This document shows, one piece after another, positions 33,299-46,396 of a DNA stretch of 64,000 bases (its first letter is position 1; every line of letters starts with the position of its first letter). Source of the DNA: Thermothelomyces thermophilus ATCC 42464 (lineage: Eukaryota > Ascomycota > Sordariomycetes > Sordariales > Chaetomiaceae); assembly GCF_000226095.1 (NCBI RefSeq), contig NC_016472.1:10106001-10170000 (forward strand), given 5' to 3'. Under the pieces are notes generated by a model. The model saw only the letters and a program-made list of their open reading frames with translations. It was not told the origin of the DNA and did not search any database. The translations under genes were made by a program, and so were the position numbers.

Positions 33299-36200
33299 AC
33301 ACTTCTCTTGCATCTTTGCGAATACCCTACCAAAATATACGAAACTACTATCACTAGAAAGCTCTCGAAAAACGCTATCTAACGGTACCGCTTTTAACCG
33401 TACGTAAGCCGTTACGGGTGTATAACAGGCATCGCAGACGTAGGAACCAGACCTAACCGCAATCCAACCGTGCCTTATATGCCTATTAAAATTTTCACTA
33501 TATAGACTACCTAGCGCCCTTAAATATAACGTCGATTTAAAGCCTACCGCTAAGCCACTAAGTAGGGAGGCCTATAGCTTCGAACCAATTAGAGGGGGGC
33601 CTACTATAGGCTTACCTTACCCTAGATATTAAGGAGTTAAAGGGTCTTGTTATATAACTAGTCGACCTTATACTAAGCCCTAAACAGGGTAGGGTATAGG
33701 ACCTTACTAATAGGCTCTTATAGGGCCTTATGACTACTATTATAGGCCTAGTTCCGAACCTATAGGAACTTATAGCTAAGGAAGTCAAAAAGGGGCTTAA
33801 AGAAGCCGTTAAGGCTACCCCCTACCCTACCTAGGCATAGGTAGCTATAGGGCTATAATAGAGGGCAATAGGCCCCTAAGGGGGCCTGCCATTAGCTAAG
33901 GCAGTGCCGTTATAGGCCTTATAAGAGGTTATAATATAGAATATAAGCCTATAGGAAGATCTTAAAGCCCGAACCCTGGCTAAAATAGTCTAAGCAGTTA
34001 ATGGGGCTTCTAGCTACTAGGGAGCCGTCGTAGCTAGGAAGCTCCTAAGCAGGGATATAGTAGTAGTCTTTAAGGATAAGGCTACTAAGGATTAGTATTT
34101 AGCTAACAAGCGATAGGTGGCTATAGCCTTTTGAAAGGAGGCTAGGGAGGTTAGTAGGGCCTATATAGTCCTAGCTAAAGGAATTCAGAGGGAGAAACTA
34201 TAGGGGGTTAGCGAGTAGGATTTTAAGGGGGTTATAGGCCTTTAGTTAATCGAGACAGTCAAGTTCTAGCTACTAAAGAGCTTATAAAGGAAGTAGGCTA
34301 TAGTACTCCTAGGCTTATAGGACCTTAAAGAGGCCTAGAAAGCCTATAATAAAGGTATAGTCTAGAATGCCTAGGTATTGGACTATAAGCCCTACTAGGA
34401 TACTCTAGAGCCGAGGTAGTACTATAGGTATTAGAGCTTTAGCTATACCTAATGGTACTACTAGTAGCCGGCCTATTATAGCCGTTATGATACAAAGGCC
34501 TATAGGGAGAGAGGGAAGACTAGGGAGGCCTAATGCCCTACTTATTCTAACTAACTCCTATATAAGTATACGGCCTATAGGGGCCCCTATATAGCCTGGT
34601 ATAGGGGCTGCCCGAGGAAAGTCAAAGCCTAGGAGAGGGCTAGAGAGGCCTACTAGTATAGACCCTAGACCTTCTAACTACTAGAGTAACTATACTAAAA
34701 GGTAGCCTTTAAGTTTAATAGCTAGCTAGAAAATGACGATTACTATTAAACTAGGGCTAAATACCCCTATAGGAGGCCTACCCTAGCCTAATAGGTGGCT
34801 AGGAGCGTCTTATTTAACGCTTAATAGACCTATATCTCCTTTCTATAGCCTAGAACCTCTTTCTTTTCATAACTAGCCAAGGGGGTAATAGCTATAAAGC
34901 CTATTATTATACCCTTAGCCTTTGCTCTAGCTATCTTAAATATAAATTAAGATCCTTTAGTGGAATACCTAAGGTAATAAATAGGCCTTTAAGGTCTTAC
35001 TAAATAAGGCTAAATATAACCTACTAGCTATCTAGGAGCTATAGATTAACTAATTTATAAGGTTAATATACTACCCTTAGGCTTTGAAATACTACCTAGT
35101 TTATAAGCCTAAAGGTAAGGTAGCTATTCTAATAGTTAAACGGTTCCTAGTTAGCTAGTAAGACTATTTAGTAGAAAAGAACTAATATAAGGTAACCTTT
35201 CTAGCCCTAGGGGAGAGGGGGTTTAAACTCTAGTTAATCTATAATAATAAAGGTAAATAGGCCCTTTTATAGGATCTACTAGTCTTACCTTAGCTAACCT
35301 ACCCCCTAGTTCTTATAGGTAACTTTAATCTCTACTACCTAGTCTAGGACCTATTTAATAGGCTTAACCTAGAGGCTAGGGACCTTCTTAGCCTTATAGA
35401 CTAATAGGACCTCAACCTATATACACTATATAACTAGGTTACTAGGGCCCCTTAAGGGGACTAACGTAGCTAGCCTTCTATAATAGATCTATTTTAGGCC
35501 TTAGCTAGGCTAGAAGTAACCTATAGGGATATTACAAAATATAGGAAATCCGACTACTACCTATAGGCCTTAAATATCTCCCTTTAGGGGACTAACAGGC
35601 CTATACCGGCTAGTAAAGGGTAGGACTAGAAGAGCCTAGATAAGGAGGTTATATAGGCTAAGGCAGCCTACCTCCTACTTTGGCTTAGTAGGTAGGTATT
35701 AGCCCTAGCTGGGCCTATCTTCTAGGGCCTAGAAGAGCTTCTATAGGCCTTCGATAGGCTTATAGAAACCCTTAAGGAAATAGCTACGGTCTTGGCTCTA
35801 GTAAAAAAGGCTAATATAGGTAGTAAACGAGCTTAATAGTAGACAAAGGAGGTTCGAGAGGCCTAGAAGAGGGCTAAGGAGGCAAAGAGGGCCTATAAGG
35901 GCACCCTAAACCCTTATATATAGGAGGTACTTTAGCAGGCCCTATAGGACTAGGCTAAGACTATTATAGCTATAAAGACCAAGAGCTAGAGAGCTATATT
36001 ATAGGAGGTAACTAACCGGCTGGACCTACTATAGAGGCTAGAGCAGTAGGTAAGGCTATAAAGCTACTTACCGGTCGACCCTCTAAAGCTCCTAGCCTTC
36101 GAAGGAAGGCTTATAACCTACTAATAGAAGGCTAAGGCCCTAGCTAATAAGTTCTTTCTAAACCTAGAAGTAGACCTATTAGATATTAATAACCTAGATC

Positions 36201-37122
36201 TAAATAATTATTAGGAGCCAAAGTTTGAAATAAGCTAGGAGGTTATAATAGGTAAAGTTAGGGTAGTATTAGCTAGGGCAGCCTTATAGAAGGCCCTAGG
36301 GGAGGACCTCTTCCCTATAGGCCTACTGAAGGCCTATAGGTAATTACTTTACTAGATACTAGCTAAACTAGCCTTAGAGAGCCTATAGCTTAGCTATTTC
36401 CTAGCCTAGTTTAAAAGGGCTAAGATAGTAGTCCTCTATAAGCCTAGTAAACCCTTATAGGCCTACTTTACCCTAGATAGCTATAGGCCTATAGCACTCT
36501 TACTAATAATAGGAAAGGTACTAGAGGCTATAGTTATTTAGAAGGTAACAGCTATTATAAAGGCCTATAGGCTTCTCCTAGCTAAGTAGATAGGTAACTA
36601 GGAATATAGGTCTACTAAACTAGCTATTTAGCTTATTATAGCCTAGGTTTAGGAGGCTTAGAGGTATAAGGTAGCTACCTCCTTCCTATAGCTTAATATC
36701 TTAGGGGCTTTCGATATTATTAACTATTCCTAGCTACTAGCTACTTTATGGAGCTAGGGCTTCCTAAAGTGGTTAGTAATCTAGGTTAGGGAGTAGCTAT
36801 AGGATAAGGTAGCTATCCTTTACTTCGATAGCTAGAAAACAGAGGATATAGTAATAAGGGCTAGGGTCCTATAAGGGTTACCCTTCTCCCCTATATCATT
36901 TATCCTCTATATAGCCTCTCTCTACTAGGCTATTTACTAGGCCTATCCTATAGTCAGTTTAATAGGCTTTACTAATAATATTAATCTCCTAGCCTTTAGG
37001 AAGGCTAAGGAGGCCTATAATAGTTAGCTATAAAGGGCCTAAAAGGCTTACCTCTAGTAGGTAAGGACCTAAGGTATAGCTTTTACCCTAGAAAAGTATA
37101 AACTTATTTACTTTAATAGGGG
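33299..37122 (+). mobile_element. LINE-B, 5' part (Tad1-like non-LTR retrotransposon)
   Basis: The 5' end (CTTCTCTTG...CTTTGCGAATACCCTACC) is shared with LINE-E at 62,077 and, inverted, with LINE-C and LINE-D. After a leader of about 400 bp comes an ORF1-like part (about 33,650-34,900), then an endonuclease-like part (about 34,990-35,600, with GNFNLYY), and reverse transcriptase (about 36,450-37,120, with SYRPIALL and GFTNN-like boxes). All are interrupted by TAG codons. The element is cut at AGGGG (37,118-37,122) by Gypsy-1 and resumes at 44,087. Confidence 0.85.
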
Positions 37123-37548
37123 TGTCACGGAAATATATATGTAGGACGCCGCCTAAGTCGCCTCCCCCGACAGGCCAATGGGACAGCAGGCACAAACAGA
37201 CCAATTAGGAAAGGATCATACTTAGCAAAGTGATCTATACACTATAGGATCACTACTATAGCCATGATCCAGATAGCAAAGGATCACTAGGTAAAGAGTA
37301 ATCCCCAGATTATATATATATGTAGATAGTCACTCGTTATAGTAAACTCTAGGAGTTCACTAGTAATAGCAACCTATCCTACAATCACAGTACTTATACT
37401 AAGCATTGCTAATTACTATGAGAGACAACTCTAGTGTTATTATAAACCCTTTAGCTTTACTAAATCCCTTAGACGACCTGCCGCTTGTCCTGCTCAATCT
37501 ACCTTTGTCTAAACTCTTTTAGAAGAAGTCTGAGTTAGGTTCGTTATA
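37123..37548 (+). repeat. Gypsy-1 5' LTR (426 bp)
   Basis: Begins TGTCACGGAAATATA and ends TTCGTTATA (the 3' copy ends CGTCACA). It has the same length as the 3' LTR at 43,656-44,081. TSD AGGGG lies just before it. Confidence 0.93.
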
Positions 37549-40500
37549 CGTTGCTATTACTCCCTTTGTTCTATCATGGTTTAGAATGGAGGTGACTTTG
37601 ACCTTGACATTGATATAGCTACTAACGTTACGGCCGAATAGCTGCTTACCTAGCTTGGTCAACTCTATTAGCAAATCTAGGAGTTAGACTAGAGAGATAA
37701 GGCTGCTTAAGCCCGAATTAAGGAACTCGAGAACGGTGAAAAGCACTTATAGAAGTTAGTTAACGAGGCCTACGCTAAAATCAAGGCACTTAAGACCGCC
37801 AAAGCAAGCTATATTAAGATTAAACTACCTGGCAAATATAGAGGAACTAAGGAGGACCTTATAGGATTCCTAATAAACCTCTGATCCTATTTCCGGCTTA
37901 ATAACGACAAGTTTCTAGATAATAAAGCTAAAGTCTTCTATATAGCTATAAGATTAGAGGGTAAGGCACTTAGATAGTTTAAGCCTATATAGAACGACTA
38001 TCTTACTAAGGAAGATAAAGACGACCGAGACGCGTTTATATAGGCAGTCTTTCGATCCTATAACCGTTTTAAAGAAGAGCTTCGGAAGGTTTTTAGCAAT
38101 AAAGATAAGAAGATTTATATATAAGAAAGACTTGCTAATCTCTAATAGACTAAGTTAGTAGCCTCCTATATTATATAGTTTAGATAGGATATACTTAAGT
38201 CTTAGCTTAACGATAAGGTATTAATATAATTATTTTATAATAGCTTAAAGGAAAAGGTTAAAGACAAGCTATATAAGTATAATCAGCCTAAAACCCTAGA
38301 TAAATATATTATATAGGCTATTAGAATTAATAATCGACTTTATATATAGGAGTAATAGAAATAAGGTTAAATAAATAGAACTATAGTTAAAGCTAACGAT
38401 AAGAAAAAGCGAGCGTATATTAGTACCTTATATGGGATATACCTTAGAGCTATAGATATAGATATAGTATAGAAGCAAGACTAGAAGAAGATAACTAAAG
38501 ATAAGTCCAATATTACCTACTATAACTATAGAAAGAAAGGGCATTATAAGCGAGAATATTAAAGCCCAAAGAAAGAGTAGAAGATAGTCCCTAGAAAGGA
38601 AATTATAGTTATTAACAAAACCACTAAGGACGTTATCGAAGTAATAGCTATAGGCTATGAAGATAGGGGTAGTAATACGGATAGTCTTAGATATAATGGC
38701 AATAGTAAAGACGAACAAGCACCGTACTCCGAATTGGCCACTATAGACCTAGAGATAGGTCTTGCTAAATAGGATACGGCAGGAGAGTATATACCACTAA
38801 TTTCGATTCTCCTAGCCTTAAGGTAATAGGGTTTTATAGTTATATAAAGGCGGGATAGATCGTAGATAACCGACACCTAAGGAATCAAAAGACCTAGACC
38901 TAATATTCTATTCCTCTAGGAACGAATCAAATGGTATTATAATGAAGTTTTCCGGCTTAATATAGAACTATATAAATAGGATAGACGCTTAACTTAAGTT
39001 GCCTAGTAGAGCGATAAGATAAAGGACAAGACAAGGGAACTCTAACGTATTATAGAAACCATCAAAGGAAAATAGCCTATAATATATAATAGGCCCGATA
39101 GCTATACTAAGTACCTTAATGACTAGCAACTTAGTAATGACGTATAGAACCTAGAATACTGGTTTACGTACACGAACCGTGGAAAAGACAAGCGTATATA
39201 GGAAAGCTACTAAAAGAAATATTCCTACCTTAGCGTTAGGGTACCTATAGTCTATATATAATGGGAAGGATTCGGGAAAGAATTCTAATACCTCCTAGGC
39301 AACGCTATATAACTATATCCTCGACACGAGGCATATACGCAAGTGCCCTAGTTCTAGTATATAGCATATAGATACTAATACTACTTCTATAACAAATTCG
39401 AAAACAATCACTAGCCGACCTAATAAGGAAATGAGGACGGAAGCTTATACCCTATAGAATAGGTCTACAATATGAGAAATAGAGTAGCCGAATTGCTCTA
39501 GAAGATCGAAGCCCTTGATCTAGAAGGCATTATAATAGTTCTAAGACGAGCCTAGCCTAGGTACTATAGAATAGGACGAGATATATAAGACTTGTGCTAG
39601 AATAACGATTACCTCTATTATATAGATAAAAAGAAATCGCAAATTTAGGAGCTTTAGATAAAGCTATAGTATATACGACGAAAAGTAGAACGGACTTAAT
39701 AGTAGGAAGCCGTAAACACTTAATAGCTTATAGAAATGAGCATAATCGACAAAGCCGCTATTAGCTAAATAACTAAAGAGGTTAGTACTGACCTAGGAAA
39801 CAGATTAGAGCCCTTTAAGGGGCCTAGAAACCATTAACGCCTATATAGTAGCAGGTAGTAGTATAGTATAGGAGGAACTAGCGTAAGAGACTACTATATC
39901 GAGACCTCTCGGCAGAAACATAGGAAATTGCCGTAATCTTTAGACGACGGCGGTAAGACAAGCGACTATAGATAATAGCATAATAGAAATAGTACGAAAT
40001 GCTTATACTACTAGATAGTAAAGTAGAGATAAACCTAATTTCGCTAACGCTTATAAATTAGCTATAAATATCTTAGAGAATAAAGCAAAAGCATAGTATA
40101 GTCAAAGAGCTATTTCTAACGTAATAGGTATATAAGGAGACCGAACCGATCGACATTACTATAGTAAGGAAGACTATAGTAATCATATTTAGTATTATAG
40201 ACATAGATAACAATAAAGATATAATATTAAAGTTACCATAGTATAAAGATTACAACCTAGACATTAGCTAAAAGAATAATAGCTACCTATAACCCTAAAT
40301 AGAGTTATATTTGACTAGCAAGATAGGGAGTATATAAGGATCATAAGCAGATAATACTTAAGGGAAGGCATATCCTATAGATCCACTATAAGAGACAGAT
40401 AGTAGTAGGCAGACCACTACAGACTCTAGAAGAGGCGGTATAATGACATCGATATCGCGATGGGAGGAACGAGCTAAACCGCCGATAGCTGTTCTCTCCG

Positions 40501-43500
40501 TTGACAAATGCGAAGCACTGTAATTAGAGTAGTAGGTTAAGATAGGAGAAATCGCTAGCATCGCTATAGATAGAACCAAATTCGTATACTATTAAAAAAA
40601 CCGAGAAACGAGATAAGACTAGGGAAGTACCAAAGGAATACAAAGGATACCTAACATTCGAACCGAAATATCTAGAAGGACTACTAGAATATAGCCTATA
40701 GGATTACAAGATTAAGCTTAAGGAAGGAATATAACTAAAGTTCTTTAAGATTTACTATATAAGCTAGATATAGAACGAAGAACTTAAGCGATATTTAGAG
40801 GAGAACCTTTAAAGAGGATATATCTGCCTGTCGATATCGCTAGCAGGCTACCTAATCCTATTTGTGCCTAAGAAAGACGGAAAGCTACGATTATACGTCG
40901 ACTATCGATAACTTAACAAATAGACTATGAAAAATCGATACCTATTACTATTAATCTTATAGCTCTAAGATTAATTAGCAAGAGCCTAATATTTTACATA
41001 TCTTAACTTACTATTAGCCTATGACTATATATAAATTAAAGAAGGCAACAAGTAGAAAATGGCTTTTAGGATACCCTATAGCTACTATAAGTACCTTGTC
41101 ATGCCATTCGGACTTACAAACACGCTAGTAACGTTTTAAGCCCTAATTAATCAAGCTATCCGACCCTTTCTCGATAAATTTGTAGTATATTATCTTAACA
41201 ATATACTTATCTTCTCTAAGACAATAAATAAACACCGGAAGCACGTAAAAGTAGTGCTAGACGCGCTATACGCGTATAAACTATTAGTTAATAAGGAAAA
41301 GAGCAAATTCCACGTTAGGAAAACGGTATTTTTGGGATATAAAATATCCCTAGGACAAATCCGGATAGAACCCTCAAAGGTTAAAGCTATCAAGGAGTAG
41401 CTACGACTAACGTCGGTTATAGAAATACAAAGCTTTATCAGATTTATAAACTTCTACTAAATGTTTATTAGGAACTTTAGAGCGATTATACGACCTTTAT
41501 ACGAACTTATAAAGAAGAACGCTAAATTCTAATAGAAAGAATAGCATAAGCAAGCATTTATATAGATCTATAATGCTATTACTAAAGACCTAGTACTAGT
41601 ACTACTAGACCCTAAGAAGCCATTTGAGGTAGAAATAGACGCTTTAGATTACGCTATCGGAGGATAATTAGGATAATGAGACGAATAAGGAAAGCTATAT
41701 CCTATAGCCTTCTTTTTAAAGAAGCTTGATAGACTATATCTTAATTATCTAATCTATAACAAGGAACTACTTACAATTGTCAAAGCTTTCAAGGAATAGT
41801 AACTATACCTTAGTAGTATAACCAAACTAATATAGGTATATATAGATTATAAGAACCTATAATACTTTATAACGATAAAAGAACTTAATAGACGATAAAT
41901 ATAATAGGTAGAATTCCTTATAAAATTTAACTTCGAGATCTGCTATAAGAAGGGCAAAGAGAACGTATAAGTAGATATCTTAAGCCGACGAACGGATCAT
42001 ACGGAAGGACGAATAGAAATAACGCCACTATTATTTAAGGAACAAATAGACAGAACGCTATATTATAAAATATAGATACCTATAGAAGATAATCTACTTG
42101 ACTTGTTCCTAGAGTGTTACGTAATCTTTCGAGAAGAAAGGATCAATAAGATATAGTATTAAGTAGCACCCGGACTAGTAGTACCTAATAGAGTAGAAGA
42201 AAGAGATAGGAAACTCTAGTACTAAGGCAAAGCATATATCTATGACTAGGATTAATAGCTATAGATAATTCGAGAACTCTACAAGTCGAAACTTGGAGGA
42301 TATAAAGGAGTTATAAAGATTATTGTATAAGTCAAGAAACACTATAACTTTCTATAGTTAATAGTATGAGTTAAGGAAGTTGTATAGAACTATGATATCT
42401 ATAACCGAAGTAAAACGGCACGATATAAGCTATATAGGCTACTTTAGCTATTGCTAATAGCTAACAAACTATAGAGCTTGGTTATAATAGACTTTATTAC
42501 AAAGCTATTAGAATCTAAGGACACGGCTATAAGAGTAATCTATAATAATATTCTTACTATAGTAGATTACCTAACTAAATAGGTATACTTCTTTCCCTAT
42601 AAAGAGTCCTAGATAGCTAAACAACTAGTAGACGTAATCTATTGGCAAGTTATATTAGTATATACTTAGCTATAAGAATAGATTACCGACAGAGATACTA
42701 AGTTTATATTAAAGTTCTAGCAAGCGTTAATATAATAATTAGGCATTAATAGCAAGCTATTAATAGCATATCACCTGTAAACTAACAGATAAATAAAGCG
42801 ATTAAACTAAGTTATCAAGTAATATCTCTATTCTTACATTAATTACTAGTAAGATAACTAGGTTATACTATTACTAATAGTATAACTTGCTTATAATACG
42901 ACACTAACGGAAATAACCAAAGTTATACCGTTCTTCGTAAATTATAGATATAAAGCAAACCTTAGGCAAGGACTAGAGGTCATAGTACCGAGAGTAGTAG
43001 TTAAAGTAGAACAAATGTACGTACTATATAAAAAGCTTAAAAAGGAACTCGAGTTTATCAAGACTAGAATAAAGAACTACTATAATAAATATAGGCTCGA
43101 GGGACCTTGCCTAGAGAGGGGAGACAAAGTCTACCTAATCGTACGAAACTTACAAACCAAATAACTAAGCACAAAGCTAGACTTTAAGAAGGTTAGACCC
43201 TTTGTTATCAAAGAACGAATTTCGACATCTAACTACCGACTATCGTTACCATCATCTATACGACTACAGACAGATGTTTTTTATATTTCACTTCTCGAAC
43301 CAGCACTAAAGAATGCTAAGGTTGCTACGTACATCGAAGCAGAAGACGAGGAAGAAGAATAAGACGTCGAAGAAATTCTAGATTTACGCATTATTAATAG
43401 GGAACTGTAGTATCTGGTTAAATAGCTTGATTTTAGACTAGAGGACAACTTATAGGAACTAGTTAAGAATTTGAACTGCCCTAAGAAACTAGAATAGTTC

Positions 43501-43655
43501 TACCGACAGAACCCGGATTGACTAAAGGCAAAACCAGGACAGAATCGAAGACAGCGCCCTAGTTAATAATGTTAACACTACCAAAGGGTTGTTAGCGCTA
43601 TTTGAAACGGCCTAAGATAGGCTTTCAGGTCGAAAGCCTTAAAGGAAGGGCATCA
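37549..43655 (+). mobile_element. Gypsy-1 internal region: chromodomain Ty3/gypsy element, decayed gag-pol
   Basis: Reads gag (about 37,575-38,400) and a zinc-knuckle-like segment (about 38,510-38,570, cysteines partly changed to tyrosine). A poorly conserved stretch follows (38,600-40,300). Then come reverse transcriptase (about 40,640-41,350, with FVPKKDGKLRLYVDYRQLN-type codons at 40,860 and YLNNILIFS at about 41,190), RNase H (about 41,560-41,900), integrase (about 42,050-43,050) and a C-terminal chromodomain-like segment (43,340-43,520, with VEEILDLR...YLVK). A purine tract AAAGGAAGGG just before the 3' LTR fits the polypurine tract. Stops throughout make it inactive. Minus-strand open frames here are shadows. 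Confidence 0.85.
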
Positions 43656-44081
43656 TGTTATAGAAATATACATATAGGACGCCACCTAAGTCGCCTCCCC
43701 CAACAGGCCAATAGGACAGTAGGCACGAACGGACCAATCAGGAAAGGATCACGCTTGGCAAAGTGATCTATACACTATAGGATCACTACTATAGCCGTGA
43801 TCCAGACAGCAAAGGATCACTAGGTAAAGAGTGATCCCCAGATTATATATACATGTAGATAGTCACTCGTTATAGTGAACTCTGGGAGTTTACTAGTGAT
43901 AGCAACCTGTCCTACAATTATAGTACTTATACCAAGCATTGCTAATTACTGTAAGAGACAACTCTAGTGTTGTTATGAACCCTTTGGCTTCACCGAATCC
44001 CTCAGACGACCTGCCGCTTGTCCCGCTCAATCTACCTTCGTCTGAACCCTTTCAGAAGAAGTCTGAGTTGGGTTCGTCACA
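43656..44081 (+). repeat. Gypsy-1 3' LTR (426 bp)
   Basis: Begins TGTTATAGAAATATA and ends GGTTCGTCACA, followed by the second AGGGG (44,082-44,086). Its 3' half keeps many more CA and TG dinucleotides than the 5' LTR. Confidence 0.93.
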
Positions 44082-45439
44082 AGGGGCAAGAAATAGTAGT
44101 TACGGCCTTTAGAGCTCCTATAGCCTAGAGGAGGTATTATTACTATAGCCCCTTTAAAGTTAGTTAGATTTCTAGGGGTCTAGCTAGACTAAAGGCTATA
44201 GTAAGGCCTCTATTATATAAAGGTAGCTAAGAAGCTAGAAACCTAGGAGTTTACCCTAACTAGGCTTATTATAAAGACCTAGGGCCCTAGCCTCCTATAA
44301 GCCTATAAGGTCTATACCAAGTATATCTATAGTACCTTAGCTTATAGGGCCTTGAACTTCTATAGGCCTACTAAGCTAGGGGGCAAGCTAGAAGGCCCTA
44401 TTAGGAAACTATTAAAGGCCTAATATAAGGCCCTTCGAGTAGTTACCAAGGCCTATAAGGCTACCCCTATCCGGTGCCTCGAAATAGAAGCCTAGGTACC
44501 GCCCCTTAACCTCTATCTTAACAAGAGGCTAGCCGACTTTAAAGCTAAACTTGACTAGCTACTCCTATAGACTAGGGTAAGCCTAGGGGCCTCTTAGGTC
44601 TCTATAAGGGCTCTTATCTAGCAGGCCTATAATAGGTTAAGCTAGAGGTTCCGGAAGAGAAGGGCTAAGGCAAGGGGCTAGGAGCCGAGGCCTATAGCCC
44701 TGGAGGTAGTAGGGTCAATAGTTAGGTAGTAGGTTTAGGAAGGCTATAGAAGGGGTTAACCCCCCTTATAGACCTTATAAAGAAGGCTATAGGCTATAGA
44801 ACTAGCTATAGTAGCTAGTTAGAGCTACTACTAGAGGGCTAACTAAGCTAGTAGGAGGATATAGTATATGTTAGATAAAGACCCCCTATACCTAGTTTTT
44901 ATAGGGGAAGGCCTATAAAGGTACTAGAGCCTAATAAAGGCCTAGAGCTCCCTACCAGTATAGGCCTATATAGGGGCTATTAGCCTCCATAACTTCCTTT
45001 TTAGGGTTTAAGTCCTAGGGGTCAATACCCCCTACTATACCTATAGCTAAGGGAGGGAAACTATAGAGCACCTAGTTATATAGTGCCCGAACCTACTAAG
45101 AAGCCGAACATAGGAATCTTAGGAAATACGGTCATAAAGGGACCTAGACCTTGTTTTACAGGGTATAGGGGCCTGTAACCATCGTTTAGCAAGGAGGGTT
45201 CTACAGTGGCTGATGGACCTAGGGAGGTTCCTAGAATACCGCCTCGTAAGGAGGCTAGACCGGGAGGCAAGGCCTCTATAGGGCTATTCTAGCCACTTCT
45301 CCTTTTCTCTATAGTATATTAGTATTCCGGATTAGGCGTTAAAGGCGGGACAGAGGTTTTTATCCGGCCTATTAGGTACGGTTTCCTTTGTATATAACTA
45401 GAGAGGCTCTAGCATGCTTATTAGCATAACGGTATAGGA
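44082..45439 (+). mobile_element. LINE-B, 3' part
   Basis: Resumes LINE-B after the AGGGG duplication: GGGGCAAGAAATAG corresponds to the uninterrupted GGGGCCAGAAATAG at 28,490 in LINE-A. It ends at the family 3' terminus (...ACGGTATAGGA). No (TAA)n tail is visible. The two parts sum to about 5.2 kb, equal to the intact LINE-D. Confidence 0.88.
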
Positions 45440-46070
45440 ATAGCATTCTTATATCATAAAATAAGGAGTTAATCTATACCTTATATATATATATATATAA
45501 TAGCTAAATATTAATATAGGTAAGGGAAAACTTATATAGTAATCTTTATTCTTATTATTACTAAGGTAGTAATTATTATTACTACTATTAAGTAAACTAA
45601 TAGCTATTAATATATTAGATAGATACTAATAAAAAAAACATTTAAAGGTATAATAAGGGTATAGGTAGTAAGTATAATCATAGGAGGTAGGGGTAGTTAG
45701 AGGGCGTAAAGGAGGAAGGGAGTTAATTATAAGAGAGAGAATTAGGAGTAGGAGGGAAGAGGAGGGGGTATTTATAGGTATTAGGAGGAAGGTAGTAAGG
45801 GAGCGTATAGGACCTACGTAAACTACTTATTATATATATAACTTACTACTATATATATAGGTTATATTATTCCAATAATAAAGGGAAAGAGGTACAGGTT
45901 TTATCTGAACTTAAATAGCTACCTATTCGTATATAATATGCCATTATATATATAGGTTATATTATTATAGCGATGAAGAGAAAAAGGTACAGAACCTGCT
46001 TATATACCTAATATATATAGCATAGTATAAGGTAGGTCAGCCTAGTAACTATGAAAAAAGAGGGGGGGTA
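45440..46070 (+). mobile_element. Gypsy-2 3' internal region with polypurine tract
   Basis: Non-coding AT-rich and A/G-rich sequence ending in GAAAAAAGAGGGGGGG (46,053-46,068), a convincing polypurine tract that abuts the 3' LTR. Two similar segments (around 45,840 and 45,945, TATATATAGGTTATATTATT) form a short direct repeat. Confidence 0.78.
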
Positions 46071-46396
46071 TATTATAGGCCTAGGCTATACCTAGGCTAG
46101 ATAATGCCTAGGCTTTACCTAGGTATAAAACGGACCTACCCTGCCTTACTTATATACTTTATAGGCCTATAGAGCGTTTGTTACTCGTTTATAACTTGTC
46201 TAATGGACATGCGGCTAAGGCCTAGTTAGGGCCTGACCTAGAGCCTAACTAGACCCTACCTAGGTTATATATATATATATTAGCTAAAAGGTACTCCTCT
46301 ATATAACTCTTATATTCTTTTTCTTTTTCCTCCCTAAGGTAGTTAAATAAAATATTATATACTTATTTATAGATGCTATAAGGCTAGTGTATTATA
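46071..46396 (+). repeat. Gypsy-2 3' LTR (326 bp)
   Basis: Co-linear with 26,831-27,156; followed by ATCTT (46,397-46,401), the same five bases that precede the 5' LTR. Confidence 0.9.

Noticed and set aside
38428-41393. Minus-strand open frames of 67-96 codons in Gypsy-1
   Set aside because: They are antisense to gag-pol relics; frames on the opposite strand stay open because the RIP-derived stops are mainly in the sense frame.
45076-45270. Minus-strand 64-codon frame in LINE-B
   Set aside because: Antisense shadow of the LINE C-terminal region.
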